Notes: a model not told the origin generated them from the sequence alone. Positions 1-8,082 are shown, numbered from the stretch's first letter. The stretch: 13,134 nt of DNA from Burkholderiales bacterium RIFCSPHIGHO2_12_FULL_61_11 (GCA_001770785.1 MERZ01000404.1:1-13134); one strand, 5' to 3'. Made by a program: numbers and translations.

Positions 1-75
1 CAGCGCATGGCTGCGCAGCGGCAAGGGTCGCTTGGCGGAATCAAGGTGGTTGTGGTCAAGGGGAGGGATCTATGA
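1..75 (+). CDS. rlmN: 3' end of probable 23S rRNA/tRNA methyltransferase RlmN (partial)
   Basis: Frame 1 is open from the window edge to a TGA at 73-75 and gives 24 residues ending in VVVVKGRDL. The stop overlaps the ATG of the next gene as ATGA, the usual sign of translational coupling. RlmN is a radical-SAM enzyme that methylates A2503 of 23S rRNA and A37 of some tRNAs. The naming rests on synteny (rlmN commonly lies immediately upstream of pilF-rodZ-ispG-hisS in betaproteobacteria) and on a faint match to the basic RM-containing C-terminus of the family. No catalytic motif is inside the window, so the identity is inferred rather than shown. Confidence 0.5.
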   Translation, partial: QRMAAQRQGSLGGIKVVVVKGRDL

Positions 76-881
76 GCTTAGCCACCAAGGTGATCTGGCT
101 GTCCGCCTGCTGGGGCGCTGTTTTGCTGGCGGGCTGTGCCAACCAGCCAGACCTGTCAGGGGCATCGGGTAACCAAAATGACATCGTCACGGAGTCGGAT
201 GAACCCGATCAACGCAGGCGCGCCCGGCTGCGGCTTGAGCTGGCAACCGGCTATTTCGAACAGGGTCAGACCAATGTTGCGCTTGATGAAATCAAGCAAT
301 CGCTCGCCACGGACCCAACTTATGCGGACGCCTTCAATCTGCGTGGGCTGGTGTATATGCGGCTCAACAATGTTCCGTTGGCAGAGGATAGTTTTCGCCG
401 GGCTGTCGCGCTGAATTCGCGCGATTCGGATGTCGCGCACAACTATGGCTGGCTTTTATGCCAGCAAGGTCGCTACAGCGAGTCATTCAAGTTGTTTGCG
501 CAGGCCGCGGCCAATCCCACTTACAGCGGCAAGGCCAAAACACTGATGACTCAAGGTGTCTGCCAGGTTCGTGCTGGGCAGCATGCCGAGGCTGAACAAA
601 GCCTGATGCATTCTTATGAGCTTGATGCGGGCAATCCGGTCACCGGCTACAACCTGGCCAATCTTCTTTATGAGCGTGGCGAGTTGACGCGCGCGCAGTT
701 TTATATCCGTCGCTTGAACAACAGCGAATTGGCCAATGCTGAAACCCTCTGGCTGGGCATCAAGACCGAGCGAAAGTTGAACAATCGGGAGGCCATGCTG
801 CAGCTGGCTTCCCAGTTAAAGAAACGCTTTGCGCAGTCCCCTGAGGCTGCTGCCTACGAAAAAGGTGCGTTCAATGAGTGA
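72..881 (+). CDS. pilF: Type IV pilus biogenesis lipoprotein PilF/PilW (pilotin, TPR protein)
   Basis: The 269-residue product starts with a lipoprotein signal peptide: a short basic start, a hydrophobic core at about residues 7-19, and the lipobox LAGC with Cys22 as the lipidated residue. After a polar linker (23-50), tandem TPR helices run from about 51 to 240. TPR-type positions are visible in the segments around 51-84, 85-118, 119-152, 155-188 and 189-215. In the PilF/PilW family this outer-membrane lipoprotein helps the PilQ secretin reach and multimerise in the outer membrane for type IV pili. A strong ribosome site (GGGGAGGG, about 60-67) lies 4 bases before the ATG, which itself overlaps the preceding stop. 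The position before rodZ-ispG-hisS matches the usual betaproteobacterial order. No other pilus gene is in the window, so pilus function is inferred from the family and synteny. Confidence 0.9.
   Translation: MSLATKVIWLSACWGAVLLAGCANQPDLSGASGNQNDIVTESDEPDQRRRARLRLELATGYFEQGQTNVALDEIKQSLATDPTYADAFNLRGLVYMRLNNVPLAEDSFRRAVALNSRDSDVAHNYGWLLCQQGRYSESFKLFAQAAANPTYSGKAKTLMTQGVCQVRAGQHAEAEQSLMHSYELDAGNPVTGYNLANLLYERGELTRAQFYIRRLNNSELANAETLWLGIKTERKLNNREAMLQLASQLKKRFAQSPEAAAYEKGAFNE
862..867 (+). promoter_or_regulatory. Ribosome binding site of rodZ inside the end of pilF
   Basis: AAGGTG lies 6 bases before the ATG at 874, within the last codons of pilF. It supports 874 as the rodZ start rather than the in-frame upstream GTG at 829, which would add 15 residues encoded wholly within pilF. 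Confidence 0.65.
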
Positions 882-1809
882 CCTTGATTCCGCGCTGGCT
901 GGACACTTTGATGGAAATGCCGCCGCTTGCGGCTTTGGCAGCAGTCAGGCGGCGACCTGGGTGGAACCCACAGCTGGCGCCTTGCTTCGTGATGCGAGGG
1001 AGGCGGCAGGTATTCACATCGCCACATTGGCGGCGCTGCTCAAGGTTCCTGAAAAAAAACTTGAAGCATTGGAACAGGACCGGTTTGATTTGTTGCCCGA
1101 CCTTGTTTTTGCGCGAGCGCTGGCCGCCAGCGTGTGCCGCATCCTGAAGCTTGACGTGGCCCTAATACTTGAGCGGCTGCCTCAAATCGGAGCCTCCAGA
1201 TTGAACCAGCAAGGCGAAGGCCTCAAGACGCCGTTTCGCTCGAAGGGTGACGCTCGGTGGTCGCCACTATGGGCGCGAGTTTCGCAGCCCGCCGTTCTCA
1301 CTGGCCTGGCCTTCTTGCTGGGCGCGCTGGTATTGGTTTTTCTGCCCGTCAGCAAGCCGGACGCAGCGCCAGGCAAGGCCGGTGCAGACGGTGCGATGGC
1401 CAAAGATGAGCCGCTCAAGTTGTTGCCCGCGACTGGCGTCATGGCGGATACGGGCTTGGCAGCCAGTGTCCAGCCTGTGCTGTCGACACCGCATGCTGAC
1501 CAGATCGCAGCGGCTGCCGAGGTTGCCGCGACAGGGCCCTTGGCCATCACTGGATCCAATGCGTCGGAACCCGCCGGCATTGTCACTTTCCGCGCGAAAG
1601 GCGAATCCTGGGTTGAGGTCACCGATACGAAGGGCACGGTCGTGCTGCGACGTACCCTAAACGCCGGCGAGATTGTCGGTGCATCCGGCGCGCTGCCGCT
1701 GGCCGCCGTTGTTGGCCGGGCCGATGCAACGCAGGTTCAGGTGCGCGGGCAGGCGTTTGACCTGACGCCGCTAGCCAAAGATAACGTAGCCCGATTCGAG
1801 GTGAAATAG
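874..1809 (+). CDS. rodZ: Cytoskeletal/cell-shape protein RodZ (HTH domain, one membrane span, DUF4115)
   Basis: The 311-residue product has the RodZ architecture. A cytoplasmic Cro/CI-like helix-turn-helix lies at about 35-100, including [20 protein letters not shown] and the following [14 protein letters not shown] segment. A basic juxtamembrane region precedes a single hydrophobic span at about 139-158. An Ala/Gly/Pro-rich periplasmic linker covers about 160-235, and a C-terminal beta-rich domain about 236-311 with the typical [21 protein letters not shown] pattern. In the family, RodZ links MreB filaments to the elongasome and so maintains rod shape. The start overlaps the end of pilF by 8 bases and the stop overlaps the ispG start by one base, so the three genes are probably one transcript. 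An A8 run at 1052-1059 lies within the HTH coding region (see findings). The HTH need not bind DNA; in characterised RodZ it contacts MreB. Confidence 0.92.
   Translation: MSDLDSALAGHFDGNAAACGFGSSQAATWVEPTAGALLRDAREAAGIHIATLAALLKVPEKKLEALEQDRFDLLPDLVFARALAASVCRILKLDVALILERLPQIGASRLNQQGEGLKTPFRSKGDARWSPLWARVSQPAVLTGLAFLLGALVLVFLPVSKPDAAPGKAGADGAMAKDEPLKLLPATGVMADTGLAASVQPVLSTPHADQIAAAAEVAATGPLAITGSNASEPAGIVTFRAKGESWVEVTDTKGTVVLRRTLNAGEIVGASGALPLAAVVGRADATQVQVRGQAFDLTPLAKDNVARFEVK
1798..1803 (+). promoter_or_regulatory. Ribosome binding site of ispG, decides the GTG start
   Basis: GAGGTG lies 5 bases before a GTG at 1809 that shares its G with the rodZ TAG stop. No in-frame ATG lies nearby: the next Met codons are at residues 42 and 67, inside the conserved core. 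The GTG start is therefore well supported. Confidence 0.7.
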
Positions 1810-3083
1810 TGCAATCCGGTCTTCCCATCGAGTCGGCTTTTCCAAAAGTGCGACGCTCCATTCGGGCTCAGGTTGTCTGGGGCTCCTGTGTCGTGACCGT
1901 GGGCGGTAACGCTCCGGTGCGTGTCCAGTCGATGACCAACACCGATACGGTGGACGCCATTGGCACGGCCATTCAGGTCAAGGAGCTTGCCCTGGCGGGC
2001 TCCGAAATGGTCCGCATCACGGTCAATACGCCGGAGGCGGCCGCAGCCGTGCCGCACGTCCGGGAGCAACTGGACCGCATGGGTATCGATGTGCCGCTGA
2101 TTGGTGACTTTCATTACAACGGCCACCGCCTGCTGACCGATTACCCCGCCTGCGCCGAGGCTCTCTCCAAATACCGGATCAATCCCGGCAATGTGGGCAA
2201 AGGCAACAAGCGCGACACGCAGTTCGGCCAGATGATCGAGGCAGCCATGCGCTGGAACAAACCCGTGCGCATCGGTGTGAATTGGGGCAGCCTCGACCAG
2301 GAATTGCTGGCCAGCCTGATGGACGAAAACAGCGCGCGTGCGACGCCCTGGGACGCCAGGCAGGTCATGTATGAAGCACTGATTACTTCAGCGATAGCTT
2401 CCGCTCAGCGCGCCCAGGATATGGGCCTGCGCCGCAACCAGATTATTTTGTCCTGCAAGGTCAGTGGCGTTCAGGATCTGATCTCGGTCTACCGTGAACT
2501 GGCCAAGCGCACCGATCACGCCCTTCATCTTGGCCTGACCGAGGCCGGCATGGCAACCAAGGGAACGGTGGCCTCTGCTACGGCGCTGTCCATTTTGTTG
2601 CAGGAAGGTATCGGCGACACCATTCGCGTCTCGCTGACACCCCAGCCGGGTGAGGCCCGCACTCAGGAAGTCGTGATTGCTTCCGAAATCCTCCAGGCGC
2701 TGGGCTTGCGCCTCTTTGTGCCCAGTGTCACGGCGTGCCCTGGCTGTGGGCGCACCACCAGTACCACTTTTCAGGAGCTGTCCAAACAGATCGACGACTT
2801 TCTTCGTGCCAAGATGCCGGTCTGGCGTGCGCAATACCCCGGCGTTGAAGGGCTCAAGGTCGCCGTGATGGGCTGCATCGTCAATGGCCCGGGTGAAAGC
2901 AAGCATGCCGATATCGGCATCAGTTTGCCCGGTTCCGGCGAAGCACCCGCCGCACCGGTATTCATTGATGGCGAAAAAAGACTGACTCTGCGCGGTGAAA
3001 ACATTGCGCAGGAATTTCAGGCCATCGTTGAAAACTACATTGAAAAACGCTTTGGCGCGCAAACCGTCGCTGAATTCGCCTAA
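1809..3083 (+). CDS. ispG: 4-hydroxy-3-methylbut-2-en-1-yl diphosphate synthase (IspG/GcpE)
   Basis: IspG is a [4Fe-4S] enzyme of the MEP (non-mevalonate) pathway. It reductively opens methylerythritol cyclodiphosphate to HMBPP, the precursor of IPP and DMAPP. The 424-residue product shows the N-terminal TIM-barrel part with the substrate-contacting [11 protein letters not shown] segment (about 37-48), GDFHYNG (99-105), and [16 protein letters not shown] (121-136). The C-terminal iron-sulfur domain holds the expected cluster ligands: Cys310 and Cys313 in CPGCGRTT, and Cys356 in GCIVNGPGE, followed by Glu363. All key residues are present. The length is somewhat above that of E. coli IspG, with a larger middle region as seen in other betaproteobacteria. 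Translation begins at a GTG fused to the rodZ stop, which suggests coupling. hisS follows 5 bases after the stop. Confidence 0.96.
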   Translation: MQSGLPIESAFPKVRRSIRAQVVWGSCVVTVGGNAPVRVQSMTNTDTVDAIGTAIQVKELALAGSEMVRITVNTPEAAAAVPHVREQLDRMGIDVPLIGDFHYNGHRLLTDYPACAEALSKYRINPGNVGKGNKRDTQFGQMIEAAMRWNKPVRIGVNWGSLDQELLASLMDENSARATPWDARQVMYEALITSAIASAQRAQDMGLRRNQIILSCKVSGVQDLISVYRELAKRTDHALHLGLTEAGMATKGTVASATALSILLQEGIGDTIRVSLTPQPGEARTQEVVIASEILQALGLRLFVPSVTACPGCGRTTSTTFQELSKQIDDFLRAKMPVWRAQYPGVEGLKVAVMGCIVNGPGESKHADIGISLPGSGEAPAAPVFIDGEKRLTLRGENIAQEFQAIVENYIEKRFGAQTVAEFA

Positions 3084-3088
3084 TACCC

Positions 3089-4468
3089 ATGCTTGAAAAA
3101 ATGACTGTCGGCCTGGTGGAAAAATCGCCTTTGGCCAAAACCGAAAAACTGGCTGCGGTCAAGGGCATGAACGATATCCTGCCGCCCGACTCGGCGCGCT
3201 GGGAATGGCTTGAAGGCAAGGTCCGATCCCTGATGCAGCGTTACGCCTACCGCAACATCCGTACCCCCATTCTTGAGCACACGCAGCTGTTTGTGCGTGG
3301 TATCGGTGAAGTCACCGACATCGTCGAAAAGGAAATGTATTCCTTCGAAGACCGTTCTGACAAACATGGCGAGCACGATCACCTGACCATGCGGCCGGAA
3401 AACACCGCCAGCGTGGTTCGCGCGGTCACGGAGCACAACCTGCTCTATGACGGAGGCAAGCGCCTGTATTACATGGGCCCCATGTTCCGTCGGGAGCGGC
3501 CGCAGCGTGGCCGATACCGCCAGTTCCACCAGATTGGTGCCGAAGCGCTGGGCTTTGCCGGTCCCGAAGTGGACGCCGAACTGATTTTGCTCGCAGCAGC
3601 GCTGTGGAAGGAGTTGGGCCTCACCGATTGGCGCCTGGAAATCAACAGTTTGGGTCAGCCCGAAGAACGCGCCCAGCACCGAATCGAACTGATTGCTCAT
3701 TTCGAACAGCATGCGGACGCGCTCGACGAGGAGGCGCGCAGGCGTTTGCACAGCAACCCGCTGCGCATTCTGGACAGCAAAAATCCAGCCATGAAGGCGG
3801 TGGTTGAAAGTGCGCCCCGGGTGATTGACTTTTTGGGCCCCCAGTCGCTCGCGCATTTTGAGGGTCTGAAAGCCATCCTTGATGCCAACGGCATCCCCTG
3901 GACACTCAACCCCCGCTTGGTGCGTGGCCTGGATTACTACAACCTCACGGTGTTCGAGTTCGTGACCGATAGGCTGGGTGCGCAAGGCACCATTTGTGCC
4001 GGAGGCCGCTTTGACTACCTGATTGAACAGATTGGCGGTAAAGCAGCGCCCGCCGTGGGCTGGGCTCTGGGGGTCGAGCGCGTCCTCGAACTCATCAAGG
4101 AGCAGGGCGAGGCCATCACGCTTCCTGTGCCCGATGCCTATGCGGTGATTCCAGAGGCTTGCGCCTTGCCGGTCGTCATGCAAACGCTGCAGGCTTTGCG
4201 GGCGGCGGGGGTGAGCGTACAGATGCACGCTGGCGTCAGCGCCGAAGGCATGGGCAGCATGAAGTCGCAATTCAAAAAAGCCGATAGCAGCGGCGCAAGA
4301 TTTGCGCTGATTTTTGGCGCGGCCGAACTCGCCCAGGGGTGCGTCGCTGTCAAACCCTTGCGCGGCGAGAAAGTCGAGGGCGCACTGGCCCAAATACTTC
4401 AGTCGCTGAGCGCTGTGGGTGCATGGGCTCACACGCTGCGCGGCCAAGCGCCGATGGACGTTGTTTAA
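3089..4468 (+). CDS. hisS: Histidyl-tRNA synthetase (class II)
   Basis: This enzyme charges tRNA-His with histidine using ATP. Class II signatures are present in order: motif 1 around [17 protein letters not shown] (58-74); the loop [13 protein letters not shown] (100-112); motif 2 with [20 protein letters not shown] (129-148); the histidine-specific LVRGLDYYN (277-285); AGGRFDYL (304-311); and motif 3 around [12 protein letters not shown] (324-335). The C-terminal anticodon-binding domain covers about 348-425, with [11 protein letters not shown] and FGAAELAQG. At 459 residues it is longer than the E. coli enzyme (424), owing to an N-terminal extension of about 20 residues before [10 protein letters not shown] and a C-terminal tail. 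The start is uncertain. The ATG at 3089 has no clear Shine-Dalgarno sequence; the ATG at 3101 or the GTG at 3116 are alternatives. The 5-base gap to ispG suggests co-transcription. Confidence 0.95.
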   Translation: MLEKMTVGLVEKSPLAKTEKLAAVKGMNDILPPDSARWEWLEGKVRSLMQRYAYRNIRTPILEHTQLFVRGIGEVTDIVEKEMYSFEDRSDKHGEHDHLTMRPENTASVVRAVTEHNLLYDGGKRLYYMGPMFRRERPQRGRYRQFHQIGAEALGFAGPEVDAELILLAAALWKELGLTDWRLEINSLGQPEERAQHRIELIAHFEQHADALDEEARRRLHSNPLRILDSKNPAMKAVVESAPRVIDFLGPQSLAHFEGLKAILDANGIPWTLNPRLVRGLDYYNLTVFEFVTDRLGAQGTICAGGRFDYLIEQIGGKAAPAVGWALGVERVLELIKEQGEAITLPVPDAYAVIPEACALPVVMQTLQALRAAGVSVQMHAGVSAEGMGSMKSQFKKADSSGARFALIFGAAELAQGCVAVKPLRGEKVEGALAQILQSLSAVGAWAHTLRGQAPMDVV

Positions 4469-4492
4469 GCGTCGATCTCCGCCCTCTACAAT
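4461..4492 (+). promoter_or_regulatory. Weak sigma-70 promoter candidate before yfgM
   Basis: TACAAT at 4487-4492 fits a -10 box. The upstream partner is poor: TTGTTT at 4461-4466 gives a 20-base spacer, and TTTAAG at 4464-4469 gives 17 bases but only three matches to TTGACA. The site lies in the 69-base gap between hisS and yfgM, the longest break in the left two thirds of the window. It could start a yfgM-bamB-der transcript. Confidence 0.3.
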
Positions 4493-4537
4493 CACTCAAT
4501 TCAATCCGCGCAGTTATCGCGCAACAAGTAGATTTTT

Positions 4538-5233
4538 ATGGCAAAACCCCTCGATTTAGAAGAACAGGAACAGCTTGCTGAAATCAAGCACTTCTGGAAA
4601 CAGTATGGCAACCTCATTACCTGGGCGTTGATTGCTGTATTGGGTTCCTTTGCGGCCTGGAACGGTTACCAGTATTGGCAGCGTAATCAGGCAGCACAGG
4701 CATCGGTGATGTATGACGAGGTCGAGCGCGCCGTGCAGTCGGGCGATATGGCAAGGATTGACCGCTCGCTGGCCGACATGAAAGACCGTTTTGGCCGTAC
4801 CACTTATGCGCATCAAGCCGGTCTGCTGGCCGCCAGGGTCTATTACGACAAAGGCAACGTCGATGCTTCTCGCGCTGCCCTGAGTTGGGTCGCCGAGAAA
4901 GCCTCTGATGAAGGCTATCAGGCGATTGCCAAATTGCGTCTTGCCGGGCTGCTGCTGGAAAAGAAGGCCTATGACGAGGCGCTGCAGCAGTTGTCAGGCT
5001 CTTTTCCGAAAGACTTTGCAGCGCTTGCTGCTGACCGGCGCGGCGACATCCTTCTGGCCCAGGGCAGGAAAGATGAAGCCAAAGCGGAATACGAAAAGGC
5101 CTACAAAGGCCTTGATGAGCGCGCCGAGTACCGGCTTCTGGTGGAGGTCAAGCTCAATGCGCTTGGCGTCGATCCAACGGCCTGGCAGGTCAAGCCGGCA
5201 ACGGCAGCACCCAATGCCGAGGTGAAGTCATGA
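4538..5233 (+). CDS. yfgM: YfgM-like TPR membrane protein (ancillary SecYEG translocon subunit)
   Basis: The 231-residue product has a charged cytoplasmic N-terminus (LDLEEQEQLAEIKHFWKQYG, 5-24) and one membrane span at about 25-45. A periplasmic alpha-helical TPR-like domain follows (about 50-210), with the Tyr-Ala-rich helical repeats of the TPR_21/YfgM family. In E. coli, YfgM associates with PpiD at the Sec translocon and helps pass secreted proteins to periplasmic chaperones; its cytoplasmic tail makes it an FtsH substrate. Its placement directly before bamB and der matches the conserved hisS-yfgM-bamB-der order. The last four bases overlap the bamB start as ATGA. The ATG start follows a poor ribosome site (CAAGTAGA, about 4524-4532). 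Family assignment is firm from architecture plus synteny; the detailed role is carried over from E. coli. Confidence 0.9.
   Translation: MAKPLDLEEQEQLAEIKHFWKQYGNLITWALIAVLGSFAAWNGYQYWQRNQAAQASVMYDEVERAVQSGDMARIDRSLADMKDRFGRTTYAHQAGLLAARVYYDKGNVDASRAALSWVAEKASDEGYQAIAKLRLAGLLLEKKAYDEALQQLSGSFPKDFAALAADRRGDILLAQGRKDEAKAEYEKAYKGLDERAEYRLLVEVKLNALGVDPTAWQVKPATAAPNAEVKS
5219..5224 (+). promoter_or_regulatory. Ribosome binding site of bamB within the end of yfgM
   Basis: GAGGTG lies 5 bases before the ATG at 5230. That ATG forms ATGA with the yfgM stop, so bamB translation is probably coupled to yfgM. Confidence 0.65.
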
Positions 5234-6375
5234 TTTCTAAGCCTCTTAGGCCTTTAGCAATGGCTGTACGGGCGCCATTAGCTATTATTATTGTAGCAAT
5301 TCTAAGCGGCTGCTTTGGCGGTGTTGCCAAAATCCAGCCCACCGAATTGCAGCCGGTAACCGCCCTTGTCGGCGCCCGCCAAAGCTGGACGACCCGCATT
5401 GGGCCCGTGAATTTCCCGCTGGACGTGAATGTGTCCGGCCCGAGCGTGGCCGTTGCGGGCAGCGACGGCATCGTGGCCGTGCTCGATGCTCAAACCGGCC
5501 GCGACATTTGGCGCGTTGCCCTCGATACGCCCATCTCTGCTGGCGTTGGCAGTGATGGGAAAGTTGTGGCCGTGGTAACGAAAGCAAACGAAGTCGTCGC
5601 ATTGCAGGATGGCCGTGAACTTTGGCGCCAGAAACTCGGTGCACAGGTTTTCACTGCGCCTTTTGTGGCCGGTGCGCGGGTCTTCGTCCTGGCAGCGGAC
5701 CGCTCGGTCAATGCCTTTGACGGGCAGACGGGCCGCAAGCTGTGGGCTCAACAGCGACCCAGTGAGCCTTTGGTGCTGCGCCAGTCAGGGGTGCTGTTGG
5801 CTGTCGGTGATACTTTGGTGGTTGGCTTGGCCGGCCGGCTGGTGGGTCTCAATCCAGCCAACGGCAGTATTCGATGGGAAGCACCCATTGCCTCGCCACG
5901 CGGCATCAATGATGTGGAGCGGCTGGTCGATCTGGTCGGCCGCGTCAGCAGGCAAGCTGACACTGTCTGCGTGCGGGCTTTTCAGGCCAGCATAGGCTGT
6001 GTCGATGCCGCTCGCGGCAGTCTGCTGTGGACCAAGCCTGCCCATGGCGCGCAGGGTATTCATGGCGATGACCGCCTGCTGTTTGGCACCGAAGCTGACG
6101 GGACAGTGATGGCTTGGCGACGCAGCGACGGCGAGCGTGCCTGGTCGACAGATCATTTGCGTTACCGCAGCCTGACGGCGCCGATGGTGATCGGACGTTC
6201 CGTGGCAATGGGGGATTTCGCTGGTTTTATTCACCTGTTGTCGCGTGAAGATGGCTCCCTTCTAAATCGCTTGCCGACTGACGGCTCGGCCATCGCTGCC
6301 GCCCCTGTGCTGGCGGGCAGAACGCTTGTTGCGGTCACCCATAACGGCGGCGTTTACGGCTTTCAGCCTGAATAA
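5230..6375 (+). CDS. bamB: Outer-membrane protein assembly lipoprotein BamB
   Basis: BamB is a lipoprotein of the BAM complex that aids folding and insertion of beta-barrel outer-membrane proteins, binding BamA POTRA domains. The 381-residue product has a lipoprotein signal peptide with lipobox LSGC and lipidated Cys28, then a PQQ-type beta-propeller. Repeating blade signatures of the form D-x-x-x-G-x-x-x-W occur at about 86-94, 127-132, 164-172, 208-216, 259-267 and 297-305, and a degenerate one at about 338-345. The mature domain has about the length usual for the family. An oddity is that codons 2-25, which encode the signal peptide, are AT-ending and unlike the rest of the gene; normal codon use resumes at the lipobox (see findings). 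The gene sits in the conserved yfgM-bamB-der order. Confidence 0.94.
   Translation: MISKPLRPLAMAVRAPLAIIIVAILSGCFGGVAKIQPTELQPVTALVGARQSWTTRIGPVNFPLDVNVSGPSVAVAGSDGIVAVLDAQTGRDIWRVALDTPISAGVGSDGKVVAVVTKANEVVALQDGRELWRQKLGAQVFTAPFVAGARVFVLAADRSVNAFDGQTGRKLWAQQRPSEPLVLRQSGVLLAVGDTLVVGLAGRLVGLNPANGSIRWEAPIASPRGINDVERLVDLVGRVSRQADTVCVRAFQASIGCVDAARGSLLWTKPAHGAQGIHGDDRLLFGTEADGTVMAWRRSDGERAWSTDHLRYRSLTAPMVIGRSVAMGDFAGFIHLLSREDGSLLNRLPTDGSAIAAAPVLAGRTLVAVTHNGGVYGFQPE
5237..5249 (+). repeat. Small inverted repeat just after the bamB start codon
   Basis: CTAAG (5237-5241) and CTTAG (5245-5249) are reverse complements separated by CCT. They could form a 5-bp, 3-base-loop hairpin beginning 5 bases after the bamB ATG. 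The stem is short and partly AT, so an effect on initiation is only a possibility. Confidence 0.4.
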
Positions 6376-6401
6376 GAGCAGCCCTTTCAGAAGCTTTATT
6401 G

Positions 6402-7766
6402 ATGAAACCTGTCATTGCGCTGGTCGGCCGCCCGAATGTGGGCAAGTCGACACTTTTTAACCGGCTGACCAAGACGCGGGATGCGATCGTGGCCGATTGG
6501 GCCGGCTTGACGCGTGACCGTCATTACGGTCAAGGTAACCTGGGAAACCACGAGTACATTGTCATTGATACCGGTGGTTTCGAGCCCGATGCCATCACCG
6601 GCATCTACAAGGAGATGGCCAAGCAAACCCGACAGGCTGTTGCGGAGGCCGACGTGGTGGTTTTCGTGGTTGACGCCCGGGCCGGCATTAGCTCGCAAGA
6701 CCATGACATTGCCAACTACCTGCGCAAGCTGGGCAAGCCGACGGTGCTGACGGCCAACAAGGCGGAGGGCATGACAGATGGCGTTCAGTTTTCCGAATTT
6801 TTTGAATTGGGTTTGGGTGAAGTGCTGCCGGTTTCCGCGTCCCATGGTCAGGGTATGCGTACCTTGGTGGATCTTGCGCTGGCCCCGCTTGGTTTGCCGG
6901 ATATCGATGAAGACGCTGAACCGCAGGATCCGTCCGTCATCAGGCTTGCCGTTGTGGGTCGGCCCAATGTTGGCAAGTCCACGCTCATCAATACCTGGCT
7001 GGGTGAGGAGCGGCTGGTGGCGTTCGACTTGCCCGGAACCACGCGTGACGCGATCTCCGTGCCTTTTGAGCATGCCGGGCAAAAGTTTGAACTGATTGAT
7101 ACCGCCGGGCTGCGTCGCAAGGGCAAGGTTTTCGAGGCGATTGAGAAGTTTTCTGTCGTCAAAACCTTGCAGGCCATTGAAAATGCCAACGTTGTTCTGC
7201 TGCTGCTGGACGCCACGCAAGGCGTGACCGATCAGGATGCGCATATTGCAGGCTACATTCTTGAAAGTGGCCGTGCGGTAGTGGTGGCCATCAACAAATC
7301 CGATGCGATTGATTCCTACCAGCGTGAACTGCTGGAGCGCTCCATCGAGACCCGGCTTGGCTTTCTGAAATTCGCGTCCATTCATCCAATCTCGGCCATC
7401 AAGCGCCAGGGATTAGCGCCCGTCTGGAAATCCATTGTTCAGGCTCACGCGTCGGCCAACCGCAAAATGACCACGCCGGTGCTGACGCGCCTGCTGCTCG
7501 AAGCCGTGCAGTTTCAGCAACCCCAGCGTTCCGGCATATTCCGCCCCAAGCTTCGCTATGCTCACCAGGGTGGCATGAACCCACCGATCATCATCATCCA
7601 CGGCAACTCGCTGGAGCATGTTACCGAGGCGTACAAGCGCTACCTGGAAGGGCGGTTTCGCAAGGCGTTCGACCTGGTCGGCACGCCGCTGCGGATTCAG
7701 CTGAAAAGCTCACTCAACCCCTTCGCGGACAAGGAATCGACCCAGGATGACAGGCGTCGCAGGTAG
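6402..7766 (+). CDS. der: Ribosome assembly GTPase Der (EngA), two tandem GTPase domains
   Basis: Der is an essential GTPase needed for maturation of the 50S ribosomal subunit. The 454-residue product has two G domains and a C-terminal KH-like domain. Domain 1 has the P-loop GRPNVGKST at 9-17, the G2 region GLTRDRHYG (35-43), G3 DTGG (56-59), G4 NKAEG (119-123) and G5 around SAS (145-147). Domain 2 has GRPNVGKST at 186-194, PGTTRD (211-216), G3 DTAG (233-236), and G4 NKSD (298-301). The KH-like domain follows (about 350-440), including [11 protein letters not shown]4 of domain 1 has Glu where the consensus NKxD has Asp; similar variants occur in betaproteobacterial Der. The ATG at 6402 is preceded directly by an in-frame TTG. 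Only AGAAG (6389-6393) resembles a ribosome site. The gene follows bamB by 26 bases. Confidence 0.96.
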   Translation: MKPVIALVGRPNVGKSTLFNRLTKTRDAIVADWAGLTRDRHYGQGNLGNHEYIVIDTGGFEPDAITGIYKEMAKQTRQAVAEADVVVFVVDARAGISSQDHDIANYLRKLGKPTVLTANKAEGMTDGVQFSEFFELGLGEVLPVSASHGQGMRTLVDLALAPLGLPDIDEDAEPQDPSVIRLAVVGRPNVGKSTLINTWLGEERLVAFDLPGTTRDAISVPFEHAGQKFELIDTAGLRRKGKVFEAIEKFSVVKTLQAIENANVVLLLLDATQGVTDQDAHIAGYILESGRAVVVAINKSDAIDSYQRELLERSIETRLGFLKFASIHPISAIKRQGLAPVWKSIVQAHASANRKMTTPVLTRLLLEAVQFQQPQRSGIFRPKLRYAHQGGMNPPIIIIHGNSLEHVTEAYKRYLEGRFRKAFDLVGTPLRIQLKSSLNPFADKESTQDDRRRR

Positions 7767-7774
7767 GCTGTGTT

Positions 7775-7783
7775 AAGGTGGAG
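7775..7783 (+). promoter_or_regulatory. Purine-rich Shine-Dalgarno-like stretch before hfq
   Basis: AAGGTGGAG lies in the 47-base der-hfq gap. It is 12 bases before an in-frame TTG (7796) and 30 bases before the preferred GTG (7814). It is the best anti-16S match here, but it is too far from the GTG to be its ordinary ribosome site, so the start of hfq is not fully settled. Confidence 0.35.
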
Positions 7784-7813
7784 TCTTATTAACTTTTGAA
7801 CACGGAAAATATC

Positions 7814-8065
7814 GTGAGCAATAACAAAGGTCAGCTCTTGCAGGACCCATTTCTCAACATCTTGCGTCGCGAGCATGTGCCTGTTTCGATTTATCTCGTC
7901 AATGGGATTAAATTGCAGGGTCAGATCGAGTCCTTCGATCAATACGTCGTTTTACTTCGCAATACCGTGACTCAAATGGTCTACAAGCATGCGATTTCCA
8001 CCATCGTTCCCGGTCGTGCCGTGAATTTTTCAACCGGCGATTCTGAAGAAAGTCCTGTCAACTGA
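7814..8065 (+). CDS. hfq: RNA chaperone Hfq
   Basis: Hfq forms a hexameric ring that binds small RNAs and mRNAs. The 83-residue product from the GTG at 7814 reads [15 protein letters not shown] at its N-terminus, the usual start of betaproteobacterial Hfq. The Sm1 motif ([27 protein letters not shown]) and the Sm2 motif ([10 protein letters not shown]) are complete. Gln8, Phe42-region and Tyr/Lys-His-type RNA-contact residues of the proximal face (YKH) are visible. The C-terminal tail is short ([16 protein letters not shown]) compared with E. coli Hfq (102 residues). A GGAAA at 7804-7808 could serve as the ribosome site. A TTG at 7796 would add six residues and cannot be excluded. The gene lies in the conserved hfq-hflX-hflK-hflC cluster, here directly after der. 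Confidence 0.95.
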   Translation: MSNNKGQLLQDPFLNILRREHVPVSIYLVNGIKLQGQIESFDQYVVLLRNTVTQMVYKHAISTIVPGRAVNFSTGDSEESPVN

Positions 8066-8082
8066 GCTCTTATGATGCGCCG

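Noticed and set aside
829..873. Upstream GTG start for rodZ adding 15 residues
   Set aside because: The extension is encoded wholly inside pilF and lacks a ribosome site, whereas the ATG at 874 has AAGGTG at good spacing.
2388..3062. Minus-strand open frame of 224 codons opposite ispG
   Set aside because: It is a shadow of the conserved iron-sulfur domain coding region; the predicted product resembles no family I know.
3080..4495. Minus-strand open frame of 471 codons spanning all of hisS
   Set aside because: It mirrors hisS, which has every class II signature. The antisense product has no recognisable domain and low-complexity His/Gln/Arg content typical of a codon-bias shadow.
4507..4522. 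CGCG-N7-CGCG dyad before yfgM considered as a terminator or operator
   Set aside because: A 4-bp GC repeat is expected by chance in this base composition. The later T-run is ten bases away and ends at the yfgM start codon.
6396..7385. Minus-strand open frame of 329 codons opposite der
   Set aside because: It lies fully within der, whose two G domains are unmistakable. No motif or independent ribosome site supports the antisense frame.
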